Counted from the first letter of the stretch, positions 32,652-41,888 are shown. The stretch is DNA of 64,000 bases from an uncultured Adlercreutzia sp. (GCA_910589165.1 CAJUSP010000004.1:1-64000); one strand, 5' to 3'. Notes: generated from the sequence alone by a model not told the origin. Program-made: numbers and translations.

Positions 32652-34759
32652 GAGTGCCTCCTTGAAGGTCGAATGCGTTTGGTGGCCCCATTATCGCGCA
32701 CCGCCGTGCGCGCCGGGGGCCTCCCGTGGCGCGCGTAACGAGGATTTAACCGAGTCGTTCGGTCGTCTGCCGGGCGCGCTGGTGCGGAAGCGGGGACGCC
32801 CGATCGCGGCCGAGCAATCGGTGCCGCTGCAGGGGAGGGCGCGGAAGGCGCCGGCGTGGTCGTCCCCGGACGCCGGGTGCGCATTGGTGCGGGTGCGTCC
32901 TGTTCACCGTGGGTGGGAAGGGTGATGGTGAACACGGTGAGCCCCTGCTCGCTTTGGGCGGCGATGTCGCCGTGGTGGGCCACGACGATCTCCCGGGCGA
33001 TGGCCAGGCCCAGCCCCGCCCCGCCGCTCTTCGACGAGCGCGCTCCGTCTTCGCGGTAGAACTTCTCGAAGATGGTCTCTAGGTGCGCCGCGGAAATCTC
33101 GCGGCCGCGATTGGCCACGGTAATAGTGGTGGTGCGCGCGTCCTGGCGGGCGGCGATGGCGATGGTGGAGTTCGCATCGGCGTAGGCCACGGCGTTGCGC
33201 AGCACGTTGCCGAGGGCGCGGGCCAGCTTGTCCGGGTCGATGAAGAACTGCTCGGCGCCGGCCACGTCCACTGAGATGCGGATGTTGCGCGCGCTCGCCT
33301 CGGGGAAGAAGGCCTCGGCCACCTGCTGGCAGAACAGGCGCACGCCCACGGTCTCGCGCTCGATGGGAATGGCCGACAAATTGTAGCGGGTGATCTCGAA
33401 GAACTCGTTGATAAGCGATTCCAGCCGCTCAGCCTTGGTGTAGGCGATGTCGGCGTAGCGCCGCAGGGTCTCCCGCGGCAGGTCGGTGGTTTCGCGCAGC
33501 AGGTCCAGGTAGCCGAGCACCGAGGTGAGTGGCGTGCGGATGTCGTGGGCCAGGTAGGCCACCAGCTCGTTTTTGCGCTGCTCGGCGGCGTGGGCCGCCC
33601 GCTCGTCGGCGATGGACTGCTGCTGGATAACCGCCAGCTCGTTGCGGGCGATGGACAAATCGGGCGGCAGCGCGATAGGGGCGTCCTTGTCGGCGAGCAG
33701 GGTGGCCACGGCGCCCGAGAGCTCGTCGAAGTAGCGGAAGGATCGGTTCAGCGTGCGCAGGATGATGATCAGCCAGCCGCCCACGAACAAAAGGGCCGCC
33801 AAGGGCAGCTTGAAGGACTTGATGAAGGTGTAGAGGGCGATGTCGCGCATCTGGTAGGTGCCGTCGTCAGCGATGAGAATCTGCCACACGGGATTGTCGT
33901 CGGAGATGCCGAGGGCCTTCGCCTCGTCGGCCGGCTCCAGTTCGACCCACGCGTTGTAGGCGAGATCCTGGGAGGCGCGGTAGGCGTCGGCGATGACGGT
34001 GTTCACGGCCTCCTGGTCGAACCCGGCAAGGGCCATGGAGGCCAGCAGGGCCGTCTGGTCGGCCTCGATGCCCGCGGGCAGCGTGCAGGTGATGCCCAGC
34101 TCCTGGATGGAGGCGCTCGCCCGCAGCGCGGTTACGGCCTGGGCGGCGCTGGCGGTATCGAGGGTAAGGCCGAAGGAGGAGAGAATCTCCTCGTAGCTGA
34201 CGAAGGGCACCGACGCGTTCGGTGCCGACGAGTCTTCCACGCCGCTTCCGGGCTCGGCGTCCTCGACGTATTCCCCGTCGTTTACGCCGGCGGCCGCGGA
34301 GCCGCCCGACTCCTGCTCGGTGACAACCTTGTCGGAGAGGTCGGCGTCGGTCATCACGTCGGAGGAGAACCCCCAGGCGTCCTGGGAAAGCTTGAGGGCC
34401 GCTTCGCCCGCGTAGGTTTCCACGGCGGCGGACAGGTCGTTCAGCTCGGCGGCGATGTCGGCCGCTGTGCCCTCGCCGCCCGGGTAGCCGAACCCTTCCA
34501 TTTCCACGGCGGCATCGGCGAAGCGCCCGTTAGCCCCCAGGCCCTGGTCGGTTATGAGCTGGTTGAACTGCTCCGACGAGTTGAGCGTGCGCCAGACCGC
34601 GGTGGCATCGGCCACCCTGTCGGCCAAGCCGGGCACGGCAAAGGTTTGGAAGGCAAGGCAGAAGACGGCGAAGGCCGCGGTGAACAGGATAAGGTTGCGG
34701 ATGAGGCCGCCGATCACCGAGCGTCGGAGCACCCGGGCCTGCTCGCTCCTAAGCGCCAC
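32648..34759 (-). CDS. Membrane sensor histidine kinase (VanS-like)
   Basis: Protein of 703 residues. A first membrane helix (NLILFTAAFAVFCLAFQTFA), an outer domain of about 300 residues, and a second helix (LPLAALLFVGGWLIIILRTL) precede the kinase core. The phosphoacceptor is in AYLAHDIRTPLTSVLGYLD (about residue 405); NVLRNAVAYAD is the N box and GGAGLGLAIAREIV the G box. A Pro/Arg-rich C-terminal tail of about 90 residues is unusual. The GTG at 34759 is chosen because GAGGGA precedes it and it overlaps the regulator stop by 11 bp. It shares an operon with its regulator and ddh, suggesting envelope-stress sensing (inference). Confidence 0.9.
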   Translation of the reverse strand: MALRSEQARVLRRSVIGGLIRNLILFTAAFAVFCLAFQTFAVPGLADRVADATAVWRTLNSSEQFNQLITDQGLGANGRFADAAVEMEGFGYPGGEGTAADIAAELNDLSAAVETYAGEAALKLSQDAWGFSSDVMTDADLSDKVVTEQESGGSAAAGVNDGEYVEDAEPGSGVEDSSAPNASVPFVSYEEILSSFGLTLDTASAAQAVTALRASASIQELGITCTLPAGIEADQTALLASMALAGFDQEAVNTVIADAYRASQDLAYNAWVELEPADEAKALGISDDNPVWQILIADDGTYQMRDIALYTFIKSFKLPLAALLFVGGWLIIILRTLNRSFRYFDELSGAVATLLADKDAPIALPPDLSIARNELAVIQQQSIADERAAHAAEQRKNELVAYLAHDIRTPLTSVLGYLDLLRETTDLPRETLRRYADIAYTKAERLESLINEFFEITRYNLSAIPIERETVGVRLFCQQVAEAFFPEASARNIRISVDVAGAEQFFIDPDKLARALGNVLRNAVAYADANSTIAIAARQDARTTTITVANRGREISAAHLETIFEKFYREDGARSSKSGGAGLGLAIAREIVVAHHGDIAAQSEQGLTVFTITLPTHGEQDAPAPMRTRRPGTTTPAPSAPSPAAAPIARPRSGVPASAPARPADDRTTRLNPRYARHGRPPARTAVRDNGATKRIRPSRRHS

Positions 34760-35471
34760 GGGTTCCCTCGGCCCCCGGGCCGCCGCGCAGCTTGTAGCCC
34801 ACGCCCCAGGCCGTTTCAATGAAGGCCGTGGAGGCGTCGATGTCGGCGAGCTTCTTGCGCAGGCGGCGGATATGCACCATCACCGTGTTGGCCGCCGCGT
34901 CGTCGAACCGCTCGTGCCAGGCGCCCTCGAACAGGTCGGCCGCCGAAACCGGGGAGCCGGCGTTCTGGGCGAGCAGGGCCAAAATGGCGAACTCCTTGGG
35001 GGTGAGGTGCAAGGGCTCGCCGTGGAGCGTGGCCAGGTGGGTGCGCAAGTCGACTTCCACGGCACCGGCGGTAAGCAGGGTGGACGAGGCCGGCTGGGCC
35101 GCCGCGCGACGGCGTAGGCGGGCCTTCACCCGGGCCACCAACTCGCGAGGGCGGAAGGGCTTGGTCACGTAGTCTTCGGCGCCCAGGGTGAAGCCCACCA
35201 CCTGGTCGGCCTCCTCGTCCTTCGCCGAAAGGAAGATGACGGGGATGTCGGAGGTCTGGCGGATGCGCACGCACAGCTCGAAGCCGTCCATGCCCGGCAT
35301 CATGATGTCGACGATGGCCAGGTCGAAGGGGGCGCGGGCAAGCATCTCGAGGGCGGCCGCGCCGCTGTAGCAGGCGAGCGCGTCCATGCCCTCGGCCACC
35401 AGCAGCTGCACCACCAGATCGGCGATGGCCTGCTCGTCGTCGACAACCAGTATGTGGGGGCGTTTCTCCAT
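34749..35471 (-). CDS. OmpR-family response regulator (VanR-like)
   Basis: Protein of 240 residues. The receiver domain has ILVVDDEQAIADLV, phospho-Asp in LAIVDIMMPGMDGFEL, Ser/Lys in FLSAKDEEADQV and TKPF. The C-terminal winged helix carries LTPKEFAILALLAQN and NTVMVHIRRLRKKL. First gene of the operon with the kinase and ddh. The VanR assignment is by sequence style; vanHAX genes are absent. Confidence 0.93.
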   Translation of the reverse strand: MEKRPHILVVDDEQAIADLVVQLLVAEGMDALACYSGAAALEMLARAPFDLAIVDIMMPGMDGFELCVRIRQTSDIPVIFLSAKDEEADQVVGFTLGAEDYVTKPFRPRELVARVKARLRRRAAAQPASSTLLTAGAVEVDLRTHLATLHGEPLHLTPKEFAILALLAQNAGSPVSAADLFEGAWHERFDDAAANTVMVHIRRLRKKLADIDASTAFIETAWGVGYKLRGGPGAEGTRGA

Positions 35472-35638
35472 GGGCCTATTGTACGCGATTCGGCTGCGGC
35501 GGGGCTTGTTGACGGACGTCGAGTTACGAGATTCAGGAAAAGTTAAGAACCCTCTACGGAAACGTCAGGTTTCGCTATGAGACCTGTAAGCGGGCCGGCG
35601 GGTAAGGTGGGGAAAAGAGCTGAGCAAGGAGGAGTGCC

Positions 35639-36601
35639 ATGGAAGCCTGCACCTGGAACCTGAGTGAAACGTCCGGCGCCGAGTGGGGCTGCGCCGACGC
35701 CAACCCCTATTCGCGTGCGGCGTGGAGCGCGCCTGCGACCAGGCGAGACGACCGCGCCCCCAAGGGGGCGACCCCGACGAGCGCGTTTGCGGCCGGGCGA
35801 GACGACCGTGCCTCTAGGCGGTCAGCCCCGACGAGCGCGCCTGCCGCGCCCGCCCGGCGGCCCGCGGTACCGGCGGAAGTGCGGGCTCGTTGCGTCTCCG
35901 CGGCGCCTCGGCTGGCTGAGCGCCGTCGTGTGGTCGGCCTGGTGGCTGCCGTGGCAGTGGCAGCGCTGGTGCTGGGCGCGGCTTTGCAGCTGGCCGATGG
36001 GGGCACCGGTTCGGCGACCTCGGGCGACGGCCTCGTTTCCGCATCCGGGGCATCGGTTGCCGCTCGCGCCGGCGACGGCTCCGAGGCGGCCAGCACGCCG
36101 AAGAGCCAGTGGCGCGCCGGCGAGCTTCCCTTCCTTTACCAGATAGACCCGCAGTACGGGGCTGCGCCCTACGCCGGGGCCGATGTGGCCGAATCGGGCT
36201 GCGGGCCGACGAGCCTGGCCATGGTGTACGTGGCGCTGACGGGCAAAACCGACTACGACCCGGCGTCGATGGCCGCCTTCAGCGAAGAGCACGGGTTCGT
36301 GGAAGACGGTCTGACGGCCTGGCGCCTTATGACCGAGGGCGCCTCGATGCTGGGCCTTTCCTCCCGCGAGCTGCCTGCCGATGCTAGTGTGCTTGTCGGC
36401 GAGCTTCGGGCGGGGCATCCAGTCATCTGCACCGTGCGCCCCGGCGACTTCACCGACACGGGCCACTTCCTCGTGCTGGCCGGCGTGGCAGACAACGGCG
36501 AGCTGGTCATCCACGACCCGAACAGCCCCGCCAACAGCGCCCGCACCTGGGAGGTAGACCGCGTGCTGGCCCAATGCGCCAACCTGTGGGCCTTCTCGTA
36601 A
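35639..36601 (+). CDS. Membrane-anchored C39-type cysteine peptidase-like protein
   Basis: Protein of 320 residues. The first 90 are Arg/Ala/Pro-rich with an internal duplication of an RRDDRA...PTSA segment. One membrane helix follows (VVGLVAAVAVAALVLGAALQ). The outer C-terminal domain resembles the C39-like peptidase family (PF13529): catalytic Cys in SGCGPTSLAM, His in TGHFLVLAG and Asp/Asn in HDPNSP. Role is unknown; such proteins may cut surface proteins or peptides. AAGGAGG precedes the ATG. It is divergent from the two-component operon. Confidence 0.82.
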   Translation: MEACTWNLSETSGAEWGCADANPYSRAAWSAPATRRDDRAPKGATPTSAFAAGRDDRASRRSAPTSAPAAPARRPAVPAEVRARCVSAAPRLAERRRVVGLVAAVAVAALVLGAALQLADGGTGSATSGDGLVSASGASVAARAGDGSEAASTPKSQWRAGELPFLYQIDPQYGAAPYAGADVAESGCGPTSLAMVYVALTGKTDYDPASMAAFSEEHGFVEDGLTAWRLMTEGASMLGLSSRELPADASVLVGELRAGHPVICTVRPGDFTDTGHFLVLAGVADNGELVIHDPNSPANSARTWEVDRVLAQCANLWAFS

Positions 36602-36611
36602 ACCAGGCGGT

Positions 36612-36713
36612 GAGACAGTGCCCCGGAGGGGTGTCTCATGTTCTGTTAGACATGCGGCGCATTCGCGCAGCGAGGGCCACAGAACATGAGACACCCCTCC
36701 GGGGCACTGTCTC
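36612..36713. repeat. Perfect 35-bp inverted repeat
   Basis: Arms 36612-36646 and 36679-36713 are exact reverse complements over 35 bp, separated by a 32-bp GC-rich loop. It lies between two plus-strand genes, 10 bp after a stop codon and 50 bp before an ATG. No T-tract follows, so this is not a typical terminator. Perfect arms of this length suggest a recent or actively maintained repeat. Confidence 0.92.
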
Positions 36714-36763
36714 GCGGGTTGTGCTAGGATGGGGCCACTGATCCCTAGGGGAAGAGGAGGAGC

Positions 36764-37465
36764 ATGGACGCCCCTGTGCTCGTATGTTCGGGCCTCACCA
36801 AGGCCTACGGTCCCACGGTGGCGCTTGACCGGCTGACGATTTCCGTGCCGGCCGGACGCATCGTGGGCCTGCTCGGGCCGAACGGCTCGGGCAAAACCAC
36901 CCTGCTGAAGATGATCGCCGGCGTGGCACACCCTACGGCGGGCGAGGTGCGCGTGGCCGGATGGGCGCCGGGCCCGGAAAGCAAGGCGCTCGTCTCTTAC
37001 CTGCCCGAGCGGCCCTACTTCTCCCGCTCTATGCGGGTGCGCGACATGGTGGCCTACTTCGCCGACTTCTACGCCGATTTCGACCGGGCCCTTGCGCTGG
37101 ACATGCTGCAGCACTTGGGCGTGAACCCGGCCTCGCCCTGCTCGGCGCTTTCCAAGGGCACCGTGGAGAAAGTCCAGCTCGTGCTTGTCATGGCGCGCCA
37201 TGCGGCGCTCTACCTGCTTGACGAGCCCATCGGCGGCGTCGACCCGGCGGCCCGCGACTACATTCTGCAGACCATCATCCGCGGCTACCGCCCGCAGTCG
37301 ACCATCCTGCTGTCCACCCACCTGGTGCGCGATGTGGAGGCGGTGCTCGACGACTTCATCTTGCTGCGCTACGGGCAGATGCTGCTGCATGCGCCGGTGG
37401 GCTATGTGACCTGCGAGCTGGGCACGACGCTGGACGCCTACTTCCGAGAGGAGTTCCGATGCTAG
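36764..37465 (+). CDS. ABC transporter ATP-binding protein
   Basis: Protein of 233 residues. Walker A GPNGSGKTTLLKM, Walker B in ALYLLDEPIGGVDP, and a degenerate signature LSKGTVEKVQLV in place of LSGGQ, as seen in YtrB/YxlF-type exporters. GAAGAGGAGG precedes the ATG. The next gene, overlapping by 7 bp, is the membrane partner. Substrate unknown. Confidence 0.9.
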   Translation: MDAPVLVCSGLTKAYGPTVALDRLTISVPAGRIVGLLGPNGSGKTTLLKMIAGVAHPTAGEVRVAGWAPGPESKALVSYLPERPYFSRSMRVRDMVAYFADFYADFDRALALDMLQHLGVNPASPCSALSKGTVEKVQLVLVMARHAALYLLDEPIGGVDPAARDYILQTIIRGYRPQSTILLSTHLVRDVEAVLDDFILLRYGQMLLHAPVGYVTCELGTTLDAYFREEFRC

Positions 37466-38265
37466 GAAAGCTCATGGGCGCCGAGTGGCGCGCTCTTTGG
37501 AAGCCGGCGGCCATCCTGTTCGGCATCATGGTGGTGGCCGGGTGCGCCGGCATCGCCTGCTTCAACGGCGTTGAGGTGACGAGCGGCTATTACACGAGTT
37601 CTACCTCGTTCTTCTCGAATGCGAGCGTCACACTGCTTATGGCGTCGTTGTTCTGCGGCTTTCTCGTATGGGCGTCGCTGGCGGCCCTGTACGTGTACGT
37701 GGTGGTGCGCTTCTACCGCACGATGTTCACCGACGAGGGGTATCTCACCCTCACGCTGCCGGTGCCTGCGGCCACCCTCGTGCTGGCGAAGTTCCTCGTG
37801 GCGTTTCTGCTCGTGGTGGCGGCATCCTACCTTTCCACGGTGCTGTTCTCGGCCATGATGACGACGGTGAGTTCCGGCGAGCTGTCGCTTACCTGGATGA
37901 TCGGGGCTGCCGGCGGCATGGCCGGCGTCGCTGATATCGGCTCGGCCGGCTCCGTGCTGGCCGGCATCGTGAACGTCATCGTGATGGCTGCCTACAATCT
38001 GGGGCTCGCCTTCGCGGCGCTGTCACTGGGGGCCTGGTGGGCGAGCCGCCACAAGGTGGCCGCGGCCGTGGGCCTGTATTTGGGGGCGAGTTGGCTGCTG
38101 TCGCTGGTGTTCTCGGTGTTCGGCGTCATCTTGCTTTTCGACAGCTACTCTTCGGTGGCTATGACGGTGTTCGGCATCGTGCAGATGGCGTTCAGCGCCG
38201 CCGTCGCCGTGGGCGCCGTGGCCCTGGCCATCTACGTGGTGAAGAACAAGGTGGACCTGAGCTAA
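37459..38265 (+). CDS. ABC-2-type transporter permease
   Basis: Protein of 268 residues with about six hydrophobic segments, including FLVWASLAALYVYVVVRFY, TLVLAKFLVAFLLVVAASYL and LLSLVFSVFGVILLFDSY. It contains the YLTLTLPVPA segment common in ABC-2 permeases of this type. It overlaps the ATPase gene and forms a two-component transporter with it. Confidence 0.85.
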   Translation: MLGKLMGAEWRALWKPAAILFGIMVVAGCAGIACFNGVEVTSGYYTSSTSFFSNASVTLLMASLFCGFLVWASLAALYVYVVVRFYRTMFTDEGYLTLTLPVPAATLVLAKFLVAFLLVVAASYLSTVLFSAMMTTVSSGELSLTWMIGAAGGMAGVADIGSAGSVLAGIVNVIVMAAYNLGLAFAALSLGAWWASRHKVAAAVGLYLGASWLLSLVFSVFGVILLFDSYSSVAMTVFGIVQMAFSAAVAVGAVALAIYVVKNKVDLS

Positions 38266-38426
38266 CGGGCGTTCTCGGCACCGATGCGCCCGTCGGCCGA
38301 TGCGACTGCGCGCCATGGCCGAAAAGGCCCCGCAACCTTAGCTGCCAGCTAATGAATCGCCGCGGTTGAACCGATACCCTTCTCTTTGTCTATTAGGAGC
38401 TTTATGCTTTCAGAGAAGGGATTACC

Positions 38427-39140
38427 ATGGAAAAGAAGCCGACTTCCGGCCTGGCGGTCGCGTCATTGGTCACGGGCATCATCGCGCTGTTTAGCGCTTT
38501 CGTGCCGCTACTGAACCTCCTTTCGTTCCCGTTCGTCATCCTCGCCATCATCTTCGGTGCCATTGGCATCTGGCAGGTCTCGAAGGGTACGAAGGGCGGA
38601 AAGGGCCTGTCCATTGCGGGTCTGGTGCTTGGCGTGCTCGGCTTGCTGGTCACCTTCGCCATGTACGGCGGTGCTGCTGCGAGTTCCGACGGGGCAGACG
38701 CAAACGCCAGTGGTGCAGCCGCCGGCTCCGATGCGCCCGCGATCGAGCAGGAGGCTGCTTCGCCCGAGGCGGCCGAGGGTGCCGGCGAGACTGCCGCAGC
38801 GAGCTACGCTGTTTCCATCGACGGGTGTCGTGTGACCGAGGACTATCAGGGAAATCCGGTCGCTGTCGTCACCTACACGTTCACCAACAATTCCGACGAG
38901 GACAAGAGCTTCGCCTTGGCGGTGTACCCCAAGGTGTTCCAAGATGGAGTGGAAATCGGCACGGCCATCGGCACCGACTGGGATTCCGAGAAGTATATGA
39001 GCGACGTGAAGCCGGGCGCCACCACGACGGTGGAGGTAGGTTACGCGCTGGAAGGGTCGAGCGATATCACCGTCGAGGTGAGCGAGCTTATGAGCTTCGA
39101 CAACGTTGTGCTGGCCGAGAAGACCTTCTCGGTGGCCTAG
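38427..39140 (+). CDS. DUF4190/DUF5067-type lipid-facing membrane protein
   Basis: Protein of 237 residues. Two N-terminal hydrophobic hairpins (VASLVTGIIALFSAFVPLLN and LSFPFVILAIIFGAIGIWQV, then a third near GLVLGVLGLLVTFAMYGG) resemble DUF4190. A low-complexity Ala/Glu linker follows, and then an outer beta domain (VAVVTYTFTNNSDEDKSFAL, PGATTTVEVGYAL) typical of DUF5067. Function unknown. It appears monocistronic after a 161-bp gap in which no clear promoter stands out. Confidence 0.75.
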   Translation: MEKKPTSGLAVASLVTGIIALFSAFVPLLNLLSFPFVILAIIFGAIGIWQVSKGTKGGKGLSIAGLVLGVLGLLVTFAMYGGAAASSDGADANASGAAAGSDAPAIEQEAASPEAAEGAGETAAASYAVSIDGCRVTEDYQGNPVAVVTYTFTNNSDEDKSFALAVYPKVFQDGVEIGTAIGTDWDSEKYMSDVKPGATTTVEVGYALEGSSDITVEVSELMSFDNVVLAEKTFSVA

Positions 39141-39239
39141 GGTCTCGGTGGTGGTGGGGCGGCTCTGCAACTGCGGCCGTTCCGTCCCGCTGCGGTAGAA
39201 TACGAGTGCGACGTGGCCCGACGAAGGAGAAAGAAGCGC

Positions 39240-39659
39240 GTGGAAGAGCCGCTGACGGAAGATATGCTCGCCGAGCTTTTAGAGGCGCCCGACCCGCGCG
39301 CGTTCATCCGCAAGCCCGAGGTGGGCGAGCGCGATTTGGCGGCGTACCTGAATGAGCTGCTGGCGGCGCGGGGCCTGAAGCGGCCGGAGGTGGTGCGGGC
39401 GGCCGGCATCAACGAGACATTCGGCTACCAGATTTTCACCGGCGCCCGGCGCGCCTCGCGAGACAACCTGCTGAAGCTCGCCTTTGCCCTGGGCCTTTCC
39501 CTGCGCGAGACGAACCGCCTGCTTCAGGCCGGCGGCGCCAACGAGCTGTACTGCAAGAACCGTCGCGATGCCATCATCATCTTCTCTCTTTCCCATGGGT
39601 ATTCGCTGCAAAAGACCGAAGAGGAGCTCTACCGCTTCGGGGAGGACACGATCAGCTAG
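39240..39659 (+). CDS. XRE-like helix-turn-helix protein next to a Ser/Thr kinase
   Basis: Protein of 139 residues. The HTH spans RGLKRPEVVRAAGINETFG and QIFTGARRASRDNLLKLAFA, followed by a helical C-terminal part. The GTG at 39240 is chosen because AAGGAG lies 10 bp upstream; a GTG at 39213 in the same frame lacks an SD. It is followed 82 bp later by a Hanks-type kinase, suggesting the two work together. Confidence 0.7.
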   Translation: MEEPLTEDMLAELLEAPDPRAFIRKPEVGERDLAAYLNELLAARGLKRPEVVRAAGINETFGYQIFTGARRASRDNLLKLAFALGLSLRETNRLLQAGGANELYCKNRRDAIIIFSLSHGYSLQKTEEELYRFGEDTIS

Positions 39660-39741
39660 GGGGTGCGCAGGCGCCCCTTTTTCGTGGTGTCGCTCGTTGT
39701 CAGACAGGGCGTGGGAGGCGGTGCTTCGGGAGTCTGCTACC

Positions 39742-41022
39742 ATGGGTGTCATGGAAAACGATCCGTTGGCGACATATCTGGATGCCCTGGCGCGCGACGA
39801 CGGCTACCGCGTCGATCGGGTGCTGAAGAGCGCACCGTGCGAGGTGACTGAGGTCGTCTTCTTTGTGAGCGCCGATGGGTCGGAGCTAGGGCCCTTCGTG
39901 CGCAAGCGCATCGCCGGCGAGGCGGGGCTAGGGGCGGCCTACTATCAGCTGCGCGATGCCCAGCGCGCCGGGCGGCGCTTCCGGCATCTTCCCCGCATCT
40001 ACGACGTGCACGAGGCTGATGGCGAGCTCGTCGTCATCATGGAGTACGTGGAGGGGCGCACCCTGCGCGACGAGGTGTTCGAGCGCGACCCGTCGCCGGC
40101 GCTGGCCCAGCGGTGGTTCCCGCCTCTATGCGACGGGGTGTCCGAGCTGCACGGGCTGTTCGCGCCGCCGCTCATCCACCGCGACCTGAAGCCGAGCAAC
40201 GTGCTCGTGGCCGAGGGCGCGCTCACCATCATCGACTTCGGCATCGCCCGCACCTGGCGCGAGGGGGCCGACGCCGATACGGCCCATTTCGGCACGCGGG
40301 CCTACGCGCCGCCGGAGCAGTTCGGCTATGGCCAGACCGACGAGCGCACCGATGTGTACGCCCTCGGCATGATCCTGTACTACCTGCTCACTGAGCGCGA
40401 CCCGTCGCCGGCGGTGGCACGGGAGGGGTTTGCCGACCCTGCGGTGCCGGCGCCCCTCCGCCCGGTGCTGCAGCGTGCCTGCGCCTTCGACCCGGCCGCG
40501 CGCTACGGCTCGGCCGCCGAGCTGAAGGAGGCGTTTCTTGCAGCATCGGTCGCCGCTTGTCCCGTCGATATTCCGCCGAGTGAGCGCCCCGTCGTGCCGG
40601 AACCTTCCGCCGCTCTGCCCGCGCGTGGTTTCGTGGGGCGCGTGCATCGAGCCTTCGCGCAGGTGACCCCCACGGAAATCGGCGGTTTGGTCTGGGATAG
40701 CATTCTGACGGCAGTATGGCTGCTCTTCGTCGGCGTCTCGTTCTATAACCCCTTTGTGGCTGACGGCTACTACACAACCTGGCCCTTCTGGCTTGTGATG
40801 TTGCAATACGGGCTGTTCGGGACGCTTTTCTTCACGGGCTTCTACCTGATGCTGCTCGATGTCCGCGTAGTGAGGCGCTTTCTGCTGGCACATCCGCGCA
40901 AGCGCTCATGGCCCGTGCGGCTGGCAGGTTTGTGTCTTGTCGTGCTTGGCATCGCGGCCGTGCTGGTCACGTCGGGTATGGCGGTGGCCATGGGGCTTCC
41001 TACGACGGACGCGCAGGTTTAG
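39742..41022 (+). CDS. Hanks-type serine/threonine protein kinase with C-terminal membrane helices
   Basis: Protein of 426 residues. The kinase core has VRKRIAGE (ATP-site Lys), IHRDLKPSNVLV (about residue 145), IIDFGIART (about 164) and an APPEQFGYG activation segment. About three hydrophobic segments follow from residue 311 (GGLVWDSILTAVWLLFVGVS, LQYGLFGTLFFTGFYLMLLD, LAGLCLVVLGIAAVLVTSGM). There are no PASTA repeats. The usual glycine-rich loop is not obvious. The ATG at 39742 is preferred over 39751 because GGGAG is suitably spaced upstream. Confidence 0.85.
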   Translation: MGVMENDPLATYLDALARDDGYRVDRVLKSAPCEVTEVVFFVSADGSELGPFVRKRIAGEAGLGAAYYQLRDAQRAGRRFRHLPRIYDVHEADGELVVIMEYVEGRTLRDEVFERDPSPALAQRWFPPLCDGVSELHGLFAPPLIHRDLKPSNVLVAEGALTIIDFGIARTWREGADADTAHFGTRAYAPPEQFGYGQTDERTDVYALGMILYYLLTERDPSPAVAREGFADPAVPAPLRPVLQRACAFDPAARYGSAAELKEAFLAASVAACPVDIPPSERPVVPEPSAALPARGFVGRVHRAFAQVTPTEIGGLVWDSILTAVWLLFVGVSFYNPFVADGYYTTWPFWLVMLQYGLFGTLFFTGFYLMLLDVRVVRRFLLAHPRKRSWPVRLAGLCLVVLGIAAVLVTSGMAVAMGLPTTDAQV

Positions 41023-41888
41023 CGGCGCACGCGGGTTTCCCAGAAGGCGACGGCGCTGGCGGCGGCCACGTTCAGCGAGTCGACGCCGTGCTCCATGGGG
41101 ATGCGCACCGTGAGGTCGCAGGAGGCGATGGTGCGCGGGGCCAGACCGTCGCCCTCGGTGCCCAGTACGAGGGCCAGGCGATCGATGTCTGCCAGCGCCG
41201 GGTCGCCCAGGGGGATGGAGTCGTCGGAAAGCGCCAGGGCGGCTATGGTGAACCCCGCCTCGTGCAGCTGCGCCACGCCTTCGTCCGCCCAGGCGCGCGC
41301 GGTGCCGATGCGGGCCCAAGGCACTTGGAAGACGGTGCCCATGGACACGCGCGAGGCGCGGCGGAACAGCGGGTCGTGACAGGCGGGCGTGAGCAGCACG
41401 GCATCGATGCCCAGGGCCGCGGCGCTGCGGAAGATGGCGCCGATGTTGGTGTAGTTTGTGATGTCCTCGAGCACGGCTACGCGCCGGGCGCCGGCAAGCA
41501 GGTCGGCGAGCTCAGGTTCCGGCTTGCGATGGAAGGCTGCGAGTGGTCCGCGGGTCTCGCGGTAGCCGGTGATGGCGCATACCTCGTCGCTGGAGGCGAC
41601 GACGACGGGCAGGTTCGGGGCGCCCTCACGCAGGCGGGAGATGAGCCCTTCGGCCCCGGCGAGCCAGCGCCGGTCGGTGAGCACGGCGAAGGGGGTGTAC
41701 CCCGCATCGAGGGCCCGGGTGATGACGTTTACCGATTCCGCAACGAAGAGACCCGCCGCCAGGCGGTTCGGGTCGGCGTTGCCGTCGCAAGCCAGGGCGA
41801 GGCCCACGAGCTGCTTCGGGTCGCGCAGCTCGCCGTCGGTCATCGAGGCGAAGGGGGCAAGGTAGGGGTTGTCGGCGCGCTGTTCCAT
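41019..41888 (-). CDS. SpoU/TrmH-family RNA 2'-O-methyltransferase
   Basis: Protein of 289 residues from the ATG at 41888. The SPOUT core shows DITNYTNIGAIFRSAAALG (motif 1), LVLGTEGDGL (motif 2) and IPMEHGVDSLNVAAASAVAF (motif 3). It should methylate a ribose in rRNA or tRNA. No SD precedes the ATG, but TATACT lies 6 bp upstream of it, hinting at a leaderless mRNA. A GTG at 41906 is in frame but would include that hexamer. The 3' end overlaps the kinase gene by 4 bp. Confidence 0.88.
   Translation of the reverse strand: MEQRADNPYLAPFASMTDGELRDPKQLVGLALACDGNADPNRLAAGLFVAESVNVITRALDAGYTPFAVLTDRRWLAGAEGLISRLREGAPNLPVVVASSDEVCAITGYRETRGPLAAFHRKPEPELADLLAGARRVAVLEDITNYTNIGAIFRSAAALGIDAVLLTPACHDPLFRRASRVSMGTVFQVPWARIGTARAWADEGVAQLHEAGFTIAALALSDDSIPLGDPALADIDRLALVLGTEGDGLAPRTIASCDLTVRIPMEHGVDSLNVAAASAVAFWETRVRR

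Noticed and set aside
31668..35471. Vancomycin resistance cluster
   Set aside because: VanRS-like pair only; no vanH, vanA or vanX genes are present.
35639..36601. Bacteriocin-processing C39 ABC transporter
   Set aside because: Only a C39-like peptidase domain with one membrane helix is present; the nearby ABC genes are separate and no leader peptide gene is visible.
36612..36713. Intrinsic terminator
   Set aside because: Stem is far longer than usual, loop is 32 nt and no T-tract follows on either strand.
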